Positions 8,057 through 16,706 are shown, numbered from the stretch's first letter. The stretch is 64,000 nt of DNA from Clostridiales bacterium (GCA_017480325.1 JAFVAY010000011.1:124001-188000); one strand, 5' to 3'. Translations and numbers: made by a program. The notes: generated by a model not told the origin, from the letters alone.

Positions 8057-8374
8057 TTACTCTGTTATTTTATTAACATAATCTTCCAGATCATGGAACA
8101 GACCAACTATATACACATCATCACCGTCTACTCTGAATATAATTCTGTAATCCATCTCCGGAACAAGAGCTTCCTTATAATGTCTTCTCATAAGGTAAGC
8201 ATCTTGGGAATCGGGGAACTGAAACGGGTTATCTTCCAGACGATTATAAATAGACGATATCCCATCCAGTAGATGTGTCGCAGCCTGAGGACTTTTGAAC
8301 TTATTGAGAAGATAATTTACATTCTCATCTATGAGCTCATCAGCTCTTTCAGAGATAATTACATTATAAGCCAT
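8057..8374 (-). CDS. ParE/RelE-family toxin
   Basis: Toxin half of a type II toxin-antitoxin pair; members inhibit gyrase or cleave ribosome-bound mRNA. The 105-residue protein has the ParE/RelE-type layout: N-terminal strand YNVIISERADELIDENVNYL, a central helix, then LVPEMDYRIIFRVDGDDVYIVGLFHDLEDY, the usual Arg-rich beta strands and final helix. The gene starts inside the antitoxin gene (11-base overlap), so it is translationally coupled to it. Family membership is clear; whether the target is gyrase or mRNA is not. Confidence 0.85.
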   Translation of the reverse strand: MAYNVIISERADELIDENVNYLLNKFKSPQAATHLLDGISSIYNRLEDNPFQFPDSQDAYLMRRHYKEALVPEMDYRIIFRVDGDDVYIVGLFHDLEDYVNKITE

Positions 8375-8624
8375 ACCTATCCCTCAATGCTGACAGAGAA
8401 TCCTTCGCGTTCTTGGTCTTTCCTTCAATAATCTGGTGCTCCGAAAGCTCTATATCACTGTATATAGCCAACTTTTTCTGTGTAGCCTCATACAATTCCA
8501 TGCTCATAATAACCATATCCCCATATCCATTTTTTGTGATGAAGATTGGTTCATCTGCTTTGTGACAAGCCTCTGAAATATATGATGTATTTTTTAAATC
8601 TTTGATTGGCATTATCTGTGGCAT
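8364..8624 (-). CDS. Phd/YefM-family antitoxin
   Basis: Antitoxin that neutralises the overlapping ParE-like toxin and represses the operon. The 86-residue protein starts MPQIMPIKDLKNTSYISEAC and continues with EPIFITKNGYGDMVIMSMELYE, the Phd/YefM DNA-binding fold; the C-terminal tail would wrap the toxin. ATG at 8624 has a strong AGGAGG. A near-palindrome at 8645-8664 lies just upstream and is a good operator candidate. The order on the minus strand is Phd, ParE, then the shortened RelB-like gene. Confidence 0.88.
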   Translation of the reverse strand: MPQIMPIKDLKNTSYISEACHKADEPIFITKNGYGDMVIMSMELYEATQKKLAIYSDIELSEHQIIEGKTKNAKDSLSALRDRYGL

Positions 8625-8644
8625 ACAACTTCACCTCCTGTTTG

Positions 8645-8664
8645 TATGGAATAATAATACCATA
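8645..8664. promoter_or_regulatory. Candidate operator of the phd-parE operon
   Basis: TATGG (8645-8649) and CCATA (8660-8664) flank an alternating AT-rich centre that is itself nearly palindromic. It lies 20 bases ahead of the antitoxin start codon, where Phd-family antitoxins normally bind. Confidence 0.5.
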
Positions 8665-8730
8665 ATTATCCCATATTTCAAACTATAGCGTTACACATAC
8701 GTGTTAATTTGGTCGCGTTAAGGCTTTGTA

Positions 8731-9038
8731 AACTGTCGCGGAGATAAGAGCGATTCGAAAAGAATCCACTTCTCGACGAAGACCAACCCGTACTTCGTGA
8801 AGGAACTTCAGACGGGGTACGTTTTATCAGCACTTTTATGATTGCACACCTTTCCTATACAAGCATCATGTGCAATTACGAGCTGTTTAGCATGGAAGAC
8901 AGTCACCTTCACAGGTATCTTTATCCAAGGTAAGAAGGAGATATCGAAGATTACGGAAATCGCGGAAAAGGATCGGTATGGTGGTATCCCATGGAGAAAA
9001 TGTATTCCGATGATAACAATCGATTGAATCAGCGCTGA
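8731..9038 (+). pseudogene. Remnant of a HIT-family (histidine triad) hydrolase gene
   Basis: This stretch has no intact gene but two recognisable pieces of a HIT-family nucleotide hydrolase. One frame reads TNPYFVKELQTGYV (about 8783-8824) and then a stop. Another frame from 8838 reads NYELFSMEDSHLHRYLYPR, a stop at 8931-8933, then EGDIEDYGNRGKGSVWWYP and EKMYSDDNNR, ending at 9038. In intact relatives these are one continuous protein with about 45 more residues between the pieces. The gene therefore has an internal deletion, a frameshift and a nonsense codon. The last histidine of the HxHxH catalytic triad is also replaced by Tyr (HLHRY). This fills most of the 8625-9115 gap. Confidence 0.8.
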
Positions 9039-9060
9039 TATACTACGTCTATCAGATATA

Positions 9061-9082
9061 GTTGTGTCTTAACAGACGCAAC
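9061..9082. other. Short stem-loop ahead of the lipoprotein gene
   Basis: GTTGTGTCT (9061-9069), loop TAAC, AGACGCAAC (9074-9082): a nine-pair stem with one G-U wobble. No T-run follows, so it is more likely a 5'-leader hairpin or a binding site than a terminator. Confidence 0.4.
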
Positions 9083-9115
9083 TAATGAATCCCTGATTAA
9101 CGGAGCAGTGTGACT

Positions 9116-10165
9116 ATGAAACAAGTAATCCTTTGCATATTATCAATCATACTTATGTGTGTGATCCTTACTTCCTGTAACAGTCAAGAGAGCGTTACAG
9201 AATCCGAGGAAGAGACAATAACATCACAGACTGTTGAACAAGTAACGGAAACAATCTATGAAACCACAGAGGAAACTGCATCCGAGATAATTCCGTGGGC
9301 TGAAGAGAATGAGATCATCATAGCTGATCATCTTGAAGAATTCGAAATACCTCTAATGCATGCTGTCACATTGAACGGAGAAGTTATTGATGAGATAGGA
9401 TGGTTTGAACAGTCGGGTCTATATTCTGCTCCGGAAATATATAGAAGTGAACCGGATGAGGACGGGCAAGTTGAATACACCATCATTTATACGGTTGATG
9501 ATAAAATGTCCGTTGTTATTCCATATGACGTAACAGAAACAACGGATGGCTGGTATTCCGATTTTACGGAGTATTACTTGGTAGATTATTGTACAGGTAT
9601 TGTTCTAGCCGGATTTGGAGACTATCATCAAGGCGAGTGGAATACTACAAATGTTGAGTATGATGGAAATGTTATTGATATCAGTGTAAAGGGTTCGATT
9701 GAAGATACATGCATATCTAACGAGAGTTCAAATGTCGATTATGATAACTGGCTTTGGGAAATCGAACGCGAGATTGTATTTGTTTTAACGGTAAAAGCAC
9801 CGGCAGACTATGATGGACTGGTTCTGTATATCAATCTTAATGGTGTTACAACTGTATCGGATGATTTTGACGAATTGGTTTATAAACACGAGGAACCGCA
9901 TGTGTTGGGTACGGAAGAAAGAGAAGAAGACGGAAACTATTGGTATGCATTACTCAGCGATAATTCGATTATGTCACCTCTCGAATTTGACGAAGAGTCC
10001 GCATTTGCTGAAGAGGGTGAAACCGAAATATCCATAACTTCAACGGTTACAAATTCAACGGAGTATGAAATAACGACTGCTCCGAATGAAGCTACAACCG
10101 TAACAGAAGATCCTTATCAATGGATGTATGATGAAGAGGCTTCGGCAGAAGATGTTGAGGATTGA
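9116..10165 (+). CDS. Hypothetical lipoprotein
   Basis: Exported, lipid-anchored protein of unknown role. The 349-residue protein has a hydrophobic signal ending in the lipobox LTSC (Cys at residue 21), then a Thr/Glu/Ser-rich spacer, a mixed beta-rich domain of about 230 residues (roughly 65-295), and another Thr/Glu-rich tail ending very acidic. No catalytic motif was recognised. The ATG at 9116 is chosen over GTG at 9110 because GGAG at 9102-9105 has better spacing. It stands alone, between the HIT remnant and a strong terminator, and is AT-richer than the following operon. Confidence 0.75.
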   Translation: MKQVILCILSIILMCVILTSCNSQESVTESEEETITSQTVEQVTETIYETTEETASEIIPWAEENEIIIADHLEEFEIPLMHAVTLNGEVIDEIGWFEQSGLYSAPEIYRSEPDEDGQVEYTIIYTVDDKMSVVIPYDVTETTDGWYSDFTEYYLVDYCTGIVLAGFGDYHQGEWNTTNVEYDGNVIDISVKGSIEDTCISNESSNVDYDNWLWEIEREIVFVLTVKAPADYDGLVLYINLNGVTTVSDDFDELVYKHEEPHVLGTEEREEDGNYWYALLSDNSIMSPLEFDEESAFAEEGETEISITSTVTNSTEYEITTAPNEATTVTEDPYQWMYDEEASAEDVED

Positions 10166-10207
10166 TATTGATCTCTTAAGAATAAAGACATAACATAATT
10201 GTTAAGG

Positions 10208-10237
10208 GTGTATCCTGCCGGGTACACTCTTTCTTTT
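10208..10237 (+). terminator. Rho-independent terminator after the lipoprotein gene
   Basis: Stem GTGTATCC / GGGTACAC (one wobble pair), loop TGCC, followed by TCTTTCTTTT. Confidence 0.8.
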
Positions 10238-10287
10238 GTACGAATTGTTATTTCTGGAAACAAACTACTGTGCAGACTGCACAACGG

Positions 10288-10381
10288 CAGGAAACTGAAT
10301 TTGTGAAATTAGTTTCCTGTTTGTTTGCGTGAGAGGTGTTATCATAATGTCAAGGAAACTCAAAATTAAAAATTAGTTTCC
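10288..10381. promoter_or_regulatory. Two TetR operators and promoter of the alpha-galactoside operon
   Basis: Two inverted repeats with identical geometry, GGAAACT-N14-AGTTTCC, at 10290-10317 and 10354-10381, 64 bases apart. Between them lies a possible promoter TTGTTT (10321-10326), 16 bases, CATAAT (10343-10348). The second operator ends 16 bases before the regulator start codon. The arrangement points to autorepression by the TetR protein encoded next, possibly with looping between the sites. Confidence 0.75.
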
Positions 10382-10397
10382 GGGACAGGAGCCTACT

Positions 10398-10964
10398 GTG
10401 ACACAGGATATCAGGACAAGTATTCTTAAGAACACCATCAAGGTCTTTAATAAGAAGGGGCTTAAGCTCACGATGGATGATGTCGCGGATCAGATGGGAA
10501 TTTCCAAGAAGACTATATATAAATACTTCGAGAGCAAGGAAGACATCTTCGAGAGTATTGTTGATTACATTTTCGACGGGATTAAAAGAAGAGAGCAGGA
10601 GATCTTAGACGAAGAGGGACTCTCTCTCGAGCAGCGCACTCGTAAGCTTCTGGCAGCGTTCCCTGAAAGCTACACGGAGATAGACTTCACGAAGCTCGGT
10701 GACCTTAAGGATAAGTACCCGAAGATATATAAGAAGATGAACAGGCGGCTGCAGTCCGGATGGGAGCCGACGATAAAGCTTTTGGAGCAGGGAAGAGACG
10801 AAGGACTTTACCGGAAGGATGCGGACTTCACGATCTTCAAGATAATGATGGACGCGGCGGTGGCACGTTTCTTCGAGACGGACACGTTAAGGAAGAGCAA
10901 GATCTCTTACATAGACGCACTTAATCAGGTTGTAGATATACTCCTCACGGGGATTAAAGCATAA
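10398..10964 (+). CDS. TetR-family transcriptional regulator
   Basis: Repressor likely controlling its own operon (glycosyltransferase-like protein, sugar symporter, alpha-galactosidase). The 188-residue protein has the TetR N-terminal HTH at about 8-50 (LTMDDVADQMGISKKTIYKY, FESKEDIFESIVDYI) and an alpha-helical ligand domain. It uses a GTG start at 10398 behind ACAGGAG (10385-10391). Two matching inverted repeats lie just upstream. A TetR protein over a sugar-use operon is less usual than LacI or AraC types, so the effector could be a lipid or other amphipathic molecule. Confidence 0.88.
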   Translation: MTQDIRTSILKNTIKVFNKKGLKLTMDDVADQMGISKKTIYKYFESKEDIFESIVDYIFDGIKRREQEILDEEGLSLEQRTRKLLAAFPESYTEIDFTKLGDLKDKYPKIYKKMNRRLQSGWEPTIKLLEQGRDEGLYRKDADFTIFKIMMDAAVARFFETDTLRKSKISYIDALNQVVDILLTGIKA

Positions 10965-10979
10965 AGGGGGGCAAAGGAA

Positions 10980-12461
10980 ATGGCAAGGTCAGAATCCGTT
11001 TACGGCAACGTTCAAAGCACTTCTACAGTAAGGAAGGCGGAGAAGAGTAAGCAGAAGTACATCAAGAAATTCGGCGACGATTCCAATGCGAATTATTCTG
11101 CACAGGTTGTGGAGAATCCGTACATCGGCGACATCTTAGGCGTCAGGAATATCGAGGTGGGCAAAGCTGCTGCCGGGACATCCGAGGGCTTTGACACAGA
11201 GAAGGGAATTATCGTAGGAAATATCAGAATGGGATTTGGTCATTACAGGATCTCAATGGCGATGGCGAGTGCCGCTAATTCAATGGGTCTTACGCCTTAC
11301 TGGATGGATCTTAATTCCTACCCCGAGACCACATGCACCAAGGTTATCTCCGCGCAGAACGACCTGTATTCCATGGGGTCGAGAATCTCCCAGAAGAGCA
11401 GACTTTTTAATAAGTTCGTGTGGGAGCCGATCAACTACACGGGGTTTAAGAAGCTTTCCTATAACGCTCCCGACCAGAAGAATGCAGAGCTGATGGCTCC
11501 GGTCTATAAGAACGTGCCCAAGGATATCCCTGTTATCGGAACTCACGTGTGGCCTGCACAGGCGGCGCTCCACGCGGGTATGAAGTATGTCGTTAATGCC
11601 GTCCCGGATAACTGGCCCATGGCTTTGCACTTCGCAGAGGGCGCGGTGCACACGATCCAGTGCCACTACGCTTATCAGGGCTACCGCACCATGAACGGCA
11701 TGGACGGGAATAACATCTTAAAGCCCATGCCCCAGGACAGCCTTATCTACACGGGACACTACATCGACGATGAGCTCGTAAGAAATATCGAGTCAGACAA
11801 CAAGGCGCGTCTTGATCGAAAAGCAAACGGCAAGCCCATGAGATTCCTTCTTACAATCGGCGGCGCCGGCGCACAGAAGGAGATCTTCGCGGCGATTATA
11901 AACGAGCTTATGCCCGACATTAAGAAGGGCAAGGCAGCTTTGTACGTCAACATCGGCGACTATATGAACGTGTGGGAGGACTTAAGAAAACTCGCTCCCG
12001 ATATGGATCTTCTTACCAAGACTCACTTCAACGACTGGGCGGAAACGCGCAAGTTCTGTGAGGACGCGATTACGGGTGACGTCGAAGGAATACATCTGTT
12101 CTGCCACGAGAATATCTTCGAGGCGGTGTATGCTACGAACCTTCTTATGAGATCCTGCGACGTGCTCGTTACGAAGCCTTCGGAGCTGGCGTTCTATCCC
12201 GTTCCCAAGCTCTTCATAAAGAGGATTGGCGGACACGAGCAGTGGGGTGCGATCCATTCCGCGGAGATGGGTGACGGTTCCCTCGAGTGCCGCGATATTC
12301 CACACACACTGCAGATGGCAAGGCTCTTCCTGGAGGACGACGTTACATTGAAGAATATGTGCGACGCTATCGATATGAACAAGAAGCTCGGCGTCTATGA
12401 CGGCGCTTACAACGCGGTCAAGATCGCGATGAACCTTAAAAAGGAGGGTGCAAACAGATGA
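10980..12461 (+). CDS. GT-B-fold glycosyltransferase-like protein (MGDG synthase/MurG-like)
   Basis: A 493-residue protein with an extended N-terminus (~60 polar residues) and then GIIVGNIRMGFGHYRISMAM (about 76-95), resembling the GFGH/GGGH nucleotide loop of the MGDG synthase/MurG group. The middle has FLLTIGGAGAQKE (~289-301), where this class has its Gly-rich loop. The C-terminal part has VLVTKPSELAFYPVPKLFI, matching the acceptor/donor loop of GT28-type enzymes. I infer transfer of a sugar to a lipid or other acceptor, but no substrate can be read from the sequence. It overlaps the symporter gene by four bases (ATGA) and starts 15 bases after the TetR gene. Confidence 0.65.
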   Translation: MARSESVYGNVQSTSTVRKAEKSKQKYIKKFGDDSNANYSAQVVENPYIGDILGVRNIEVGKAAAGTSEGFDTEKGIIVGNIRMGFGHYRISMAMASAANSMGLTPYWMDLNSYPETTCTKVISAQNDLYSMGSRISQKSRLFNKFVWEPINYTGFKKLSYNAPDQKNAELMAPVYKNVPKDIPVIGTHVWPAQAALHAGMKYVVNAVPDNWPMALHFAEGAVHTIQCHYAYQGYRTMNGMDGNNILKPMPQDSLIYTGHYIDDELVRNIESDNKARLDRKANGKPMRFLLTIGGAGAQKEIFAAIINELMPDIKKGKAALYVNIGDYMNVWEDLRKLAPDMDLLTKTHFNDWAETRKFCEDAITGDVEGIHLFCHENIFEAVYATNLLMRSCDVLVTKPSELAFYPVPKLFIKRIGGHEQWGAIHSAEMGDGSLECRDIPHTLQMARLFLEDDVTLKNMCDAIDMNKKLGVYDGAYNAVKIAMNLKKEGANR

Positions 12462-14287
12462 GACTCACACTTAAAGAAAAGATAGCCTACGGCCTCGGCG
12501 CCGTGGGAAAAGACATGGTCTATATGCTCTCCGCGAGCTATGTCCTGTACTACTTCCAGGATGTACTCGGAGTATCGGCTATCGCGATGGGCATCATACT
12601 CATGGCGGCAAGAGTTTTCGACGCATTTAACGATCCCATCATGGGCGTCGTCGTCGCGAAGACGAAGACCAAATGGGGTAAGTTCCGTCCCTGGCTTCTT
12701 ATCGGTACCATAACCAACGCGATCATACTGATCGTTATGTTCTCGGCTCCCCCGACACTCGACGGCGGCGGACTCGTGGCATACGCGGCAGTTACGTATA
12801 TACTCTGGGGCGTCACCTATACCATGATGGATATCCCTTACTGGTCAATGATCCCTGCCTTCACGGAGGGGGGTAAGGAGAGAGAAGGACTCACGACACT
12901 CGCAAGGTCTTCCGCAGGCGTCGGTTCCGCTCTTGTAACTATCCTCACGGTTATGATCGTCGCTCTCTTAGGCAACGCTTTCTCTGCGAAAGAGAGCTCA
13001 ATGATCACCAACACATACGCATCTTCCGACAACGCTTACACGGCTTATGTTATTAAGCTCGACGAGAATAACAATCCCACTTCTGATGTAATGGAGTTCA
13101 CGGGTTCTTCTGCTGACATTACAACAGATATCACGGCTACATCGAAGGTGTTCGAGGGCGTTATCTATGTGAGCGCAGACAACGCCGATATCGACTACAC
13201 AATTAACGGCATTGAGGTTAAAGACGGTAACGTGGAGTTTGCCAAGGGCAACCCAATAGAGGGCGAAGAGAATGCCTTTGAAGATACTGAGCCTGTTATA
13301 GTCTTCTATGTTGATGCCGATCTGTATTCACAGCTTGAGGGCGCGACGTCCTTGACGGCTTTTGTAAATATGAAGTCAACACTGGAGGTTGAGAGAGTAG
13401 GTTTTAAGTACTTCTCAATGATCATCGGCGCATTGTTTATCGTATTTATCGCAATCACATGTATCTTTATTAAGGAGAAGTCTTCTGTCGATATGGAGAC
13501 CGTATCCATAGGTCAGATGTTCAAAGCTTTGATCCAGAACGACCAGGCCATGGCAATCGTTATCACTATCGTACTTGTAAACTCAGCTACATATATCACA
13601 TCCAACCTTCTTATCTACTTCTTTAAGTACGACCTCGCGGGGTCCAACTGGCAAGGCAACTACACACTGTTTAATACATTCGCAGGCGGTATCCAGATAA
13701 TCGCAATGATGGCTTTCTTCCCGCTTCTTAGAAAGTTCTTCAACACATTGAAGATATTCTATATATGCGCTGCGTCTGCTATCGGCGGCTACCTTGTGCT
13801 TCTTGCTATCGCGCTTGCAGGCGTTAAGAGTGTGTTCCCCTTCTTCGTTCCCGGCTTCTTCATTATGGCAGCTGTCGGAATGCTGAACGTTATCGTTACG
13901 ATCTTCCTTGCTAATACCGTTGACTACGGCGAGTATAAGAATCACAGGAGAGACGAGTCAGTCATCTTCTCGATGCAGACCTTCGTTGTTAAGCTGGCAT
14001 CGGGTATCGCAGCACTTGTTGCTTCCATCTCACTTGCGATCTTCAATATCAAAGAAGATTCCGCTGCTGTCGCATCCTTTGATGCGGTTATGGAGAAGGT
14101 GGAGTCCATAAGAAATGCGGTAGTTGAGACCATAAGCTCCGGTTCCGTTATCGGACTTAGAATGGTAATGACGCTTACTCCTATCGTTGTTCTTGTTATC
14201 GCAGTACTTATCTTTAAGAATAAGTATATCCTTACAGATAAGAAGCTCGAGGAAATCTCGGCTGAGCTTAAGACCAGGGGGAACTAA
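12458..14287 (+). CDS. GPH-family sugar:cation symporter (MelB-like) with extracellular insert
   Basis: Imports a glycoside, probably an alpha-galactoside such as melibiose, with a cation. The N-terminal half shows MelB-type features: KEKIAYGLGAVGKDMVYM, FDAFNDPIMGVVV and KTKWGKFRPWLLIG between helices 2 and 3. The family is usually ~450-470 residues; this one has 609. The extra ~125-140 residues lie between helices 5 and 6 (about residues 173-312), are polar and beta-rich, and would face outside by MelB topology. Start overlaps the preceding stop by four bases. The alpha-galactosidase follows after two bases. Confidence 0.88.
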   Translation: MRLTLKEKIAYGLGAVGKDMVYMLSASYVLYYFQDVLGVSAIAMGIILMAARVFDAFNDPIMGVVVAKTKTKWGKFRPWLLIGTITNAIILIVMFSAPPTLDGGGLVAYAAVTYILWGVTYTMMDIPYWSMIPAFTEGGKEREGLTTLARSSAGVGSALVTILTVMIVALLGNAFSAKESSMITNTYASSDNAYTAYVIKLDENNNPTSDVMEFTGSSADITTDITATSKVFEGVIYVSADNADIDYTINGIEVKDGNVEFAKGNPIEGEENAFEDTEPVIVFYVDADLYSQLEGATSLTAFVNMKSTLEVERVGFKYFSMIIGALFIVFIAITCIFIKEKSSVDMETVSIGQMFKALIQNDQAMAIVITIVLVNSATYITSNLLIYFFKYDLAGSNWQGNYTLFNTFAGGIQIIAMMAFFPLLRKFFNTLKIFYICAASAIGGYLVLLAIALAGVKSVFPFFVPGFFIMAAVGMLNVIVTIFLANTVDYGEYKNHRRDESVIFSMQTFVVKLASGIAALVASISLAIFNIKEDSAAVASFDAVMEKVESIRNAVVETISSGSVIGLRMVMTLTPIVVLVIAVLIFKNKYILTDKKLEEISAELKTRGN

Positions 14288-14289
14288 AG

Positions 14290-16632
14290 ATGATTACTGT
14301 AAAGGACGAGAAGTGTTTTGTCCTTAATACGGATAAGACCACATATGCCTTCAGGGTAATGCCTTCCGGGCATCTTGAACATCTGTACTACGGACGTAAG
14401 ATCCACATGGATTCTTCCGACGGGCTTAACGAGCAGTGGGAGTTTGCTCCCGGCAACTCTGCCGTATATGATGCCGAGAACAGTTCCATATCCCTCGAGG
14501 ATATAAAGCTTGAGATAAGCACACTCGGTAAGGGCGATCTTCGCGAGCCTTATATGGAGCTTATTAACGGCGACGGCAGCCGCACTTCCGATTTCCTTTA
14601 CGACTCTTATAAAGTATCAAAGGGGAAGTCCCGAACAGAGGACTTTCCGGGATCCTACGGCGACGAAGCGGATGTACTCGAGGTCGTTCTTAAAGATTCC
14701 GAGAACAAGCTTACATTGACGCTGATCTATACGATCTTTGAGGAGTGCGATGTGATCACAAGATCCTGCATTCTTACTAACGACGGCGAGTCTGATATCA
14801 GCATCTCGCGTCTGATGTCCTTACAGCTCGACTTCGATCCGGGGGATTATTCGTTTACTACTTTCAATGGCGCGTGGACCCGTGAGATGGGTAAGAATGT
14901 TCAGAAGGTGGGAGCCGCTAAGCTTATTAATGCGTCGTCTTCCGGAGCGTCCTCCAATCGGGCTAATCCTTTCGTAATGCTGTCCCGCGGCGCCTTCGAC
15001 GAAGACTTCGGCGAGGTTTACGGCATCAATCTTATCTACAGCGGCAACCACTATACCTGTGTTGAGAAAAATCCCTACGGCAAGGTTCATCTGGTGACGG
15101 GAATTAACCCACAGGGATTCTCATGGAAACTTCAGAAAGGAGAGTCCTTCGCAAGTCCGGAGGCGGTGATGACATATTCGCGCTCGGGCTGCAACACGAT
15201 GAGCCAAGGCTTACACGATTTTGTCAATGAACATATTGTAAACGGCGCGTGGAAGGACAGACTTCGGCCCGTCCTCTTAAACTCATGGGAGGCATCTTAC
15301 TTTAAGATAAGCGAGGGCAAGCTTCTTAGGCTGGCGCGAAAAGCTAAGCTTGCAGGAGTTGAGCTTTTCGTAATGGATGACGGCTGGTTCAAGGGGCGTA
15401 ATGACGATACTTCGTCCCTCGGCGACTGGACGCCTGATTCTAAGAAACTACCGCGGGGCGTTAAAGGCATCTGCGATAAAATCCGTAAGCTTGGACTTGA
15501 ATTCGGTATCTGGGTCGAGCCCGAGATGGTGAACGAGAATTCGGATCTTTACCGCGCGCATCCCGAGTGGGCAATGAAGATTCCCGGGAAGAAACACTCT
15601 ACGGGAAGAACCCAGATGCTCCTGGATCTCACGCGAGAAGAAGTTCAGGATTACATAATCTCGGCGATGTCGGTTGTTTTCTCTTCCGCGGATATCTCCT
15701 ATGTTAAGTGGGACTATAACAGGAATTTCACGGATGTTTATTCCGCGTCTTTGCCTTACGACAGGCAGGGCGAGGTCGCGCACAGATACATTCTCGGTCT
15801 GTACCGGGTAATGAATACACTTACGAAGAAATTCCCGAATATTCTCTTCGAAGGGTGCGCCTCGGGAGGAGACAGATTTGACTTGGGAATACTTTCTTAT
15901 TTTCCGCAGATCTGGGCGTCTGACGACACTGATGCATACCAGCGCGGGCTTATCCAGAACGGGTACTCTTATGCGTATCCGCAGTCATGCTACACGGCAC
16001 ACGTATCTGACGTTCCCAACCACCAGACTTTAAGAAGAACCCCTCTTGATACGAGGTTCAACGTGGCGGCGTTCGGCGTGTGCGGTTATGAGTGCAACCT
16101 GTGCGATCTAAGTAAAGACGAGTTCAATGAGATTAAATCGCAGATCGCGTTCTATAAAGAGTGCAGAGAGTTTATGCAGTTCGGGAAGTTCTACAGAAAG
16201 TCCTCGTTCGACGACGGAAAGATTTTGTCCTGGACCATAACGTCGAAGGACGGAACGTCTGCTGTGTCTATGATTATGCAAAGTCTCGCGACGCCTAACA
16301 CGCACTTGGATATTCTGTATCCAAGGGGATTAAACGAGGATATGCTTTACCATATCGAGAATCGGGCGCTCTCTTACGATGTAAGAATTCTGGGTGGGCT
16401 TATAAATACCGCCACACCGTTCCATGTGAAGCCGGAAGGATTCGTCCACAGCGTGATAGCGAAGTTCATGAAGATGAATTACGAGAAGGAGTCCCACGAC
16501 ATGTACGGCGATGCGATGATGTACGGAGGAGTGCATCTTAAGCCAAGATTCGCCGCTCTCGGGATGAACGACAACACCCGTCTGTTCCCGGACTTCGCCT
16601 CGAGGCTGTATGAGATAAAGAAGGCAGGGTAG
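14290..16632 (+). CDS. Alpha-galactosidase, GH36 family
   Basis: Hydrolyses terminal alpha-galactosides (melibiose, raffinose-type sugars). No signal peptide is seen, so it acts inside the cell on sugars brought in by the symporter upstream. The 780-residue protein has an N-terminal beta-sandwich (to ~300), the GH36 barrel (~310-650) and a C-terminal beta domain. Visible motifs: FVMDDGWF, GIWVEPEMV, the nucleophile in KWDYNR (Asp ~475), CASGGDRFD and the acid/base in SDDTDA (Asp ~545). The freed galactose would enter galK/galT at the left end of the window. Confidence 0.95.
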   Translation: MITVKDEKCFVLNTDKTTYAFRVMPSGHLEHLYYGRKIHMDSSDGLNEQWEFAPGNSAVYDAENSSISLEDIKLEISTLGKGDLREPYMELINGDGSRTSDFLYDSYKVSKGKSRTEDFPGSYGDEADVLEVVLKDSENKLTLTLIYTIFEECDVITRSCILTNDGESDISISRLMSLQLDFDPGDYSFTTFNGAWTREMGKNVQKVGAAKLINASSSGASSNRANPFVMLSRGAFDEDFGEVYGINLIYSGNHYTCVEKNPYGKVHLVTGINPQGFSWKLQKGESFASPEAVMTYSRSGCNTMSQGLHDFVNEHIVNGAWKDRLRPVLLNSWEASYFKISEGKLLRLARKAKLAGVELFVMDDGWFKGRNDDTSSLGDWTPDSKKLPRGVKGICDKIRKLGLEFGIWVEPEMVNENSDLYRAHPEWAMKIPGKKHSTGRTQMLLDLTREEVQDYIISAMSVVFSSADISYVKWDYNRNFTDVYSASLPYDRQGEVAHRYILGLYRVMNTLTKKFPNILFEGCASGGDRFDLGILSYFPQIWASDDTDAYQRGLIQNGYSYAYPQSCYTAHVSDVPNHQTLRRTPLDTRFNVAAFGVCGYECNLCDLSKDEFNEIKSQIAFYKECREFMQFGKFYRKSSFDDGKILSWTITSKDGTSAVSMIMQSLATPNTHLDILYPRGLNEDMLYHIENRALSYDVRILGGLINTATPFHVKPEGFVHSVIAKFMKMNYEKESHDMYGDAMMYGGVHLKPRFAALGMNDNTRLFPDFASRLYEIKKAG

Positions 16633-16634
16633 AT

Positions 16635-16702
16635 TTTCCCAACCTTTCCCAACCTGGTACAACTTTCCCAACTATTCCCGAGTTGTCATAACTCTTCCCA
16701 AC
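16635..16702. repeat. TTCCCAAC repeat array with about 29-base period
   Basis: TTCCCAAC starts at 16636, 16646, 16665 and 16695, with a degenerate copy TTCCCGAG at 16675. Successive spacings are 10, 19, 10 and 20, so it is two 29-base units (16635-16663 and 16664-16692) plus a partial third. It lies between the alpha-galactosidase stop and the stop of the leftward ATPase gene (16707). There is no stem with a T-run. Confidence 0.8.
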
Positions 16703-16706
16703 TGTT

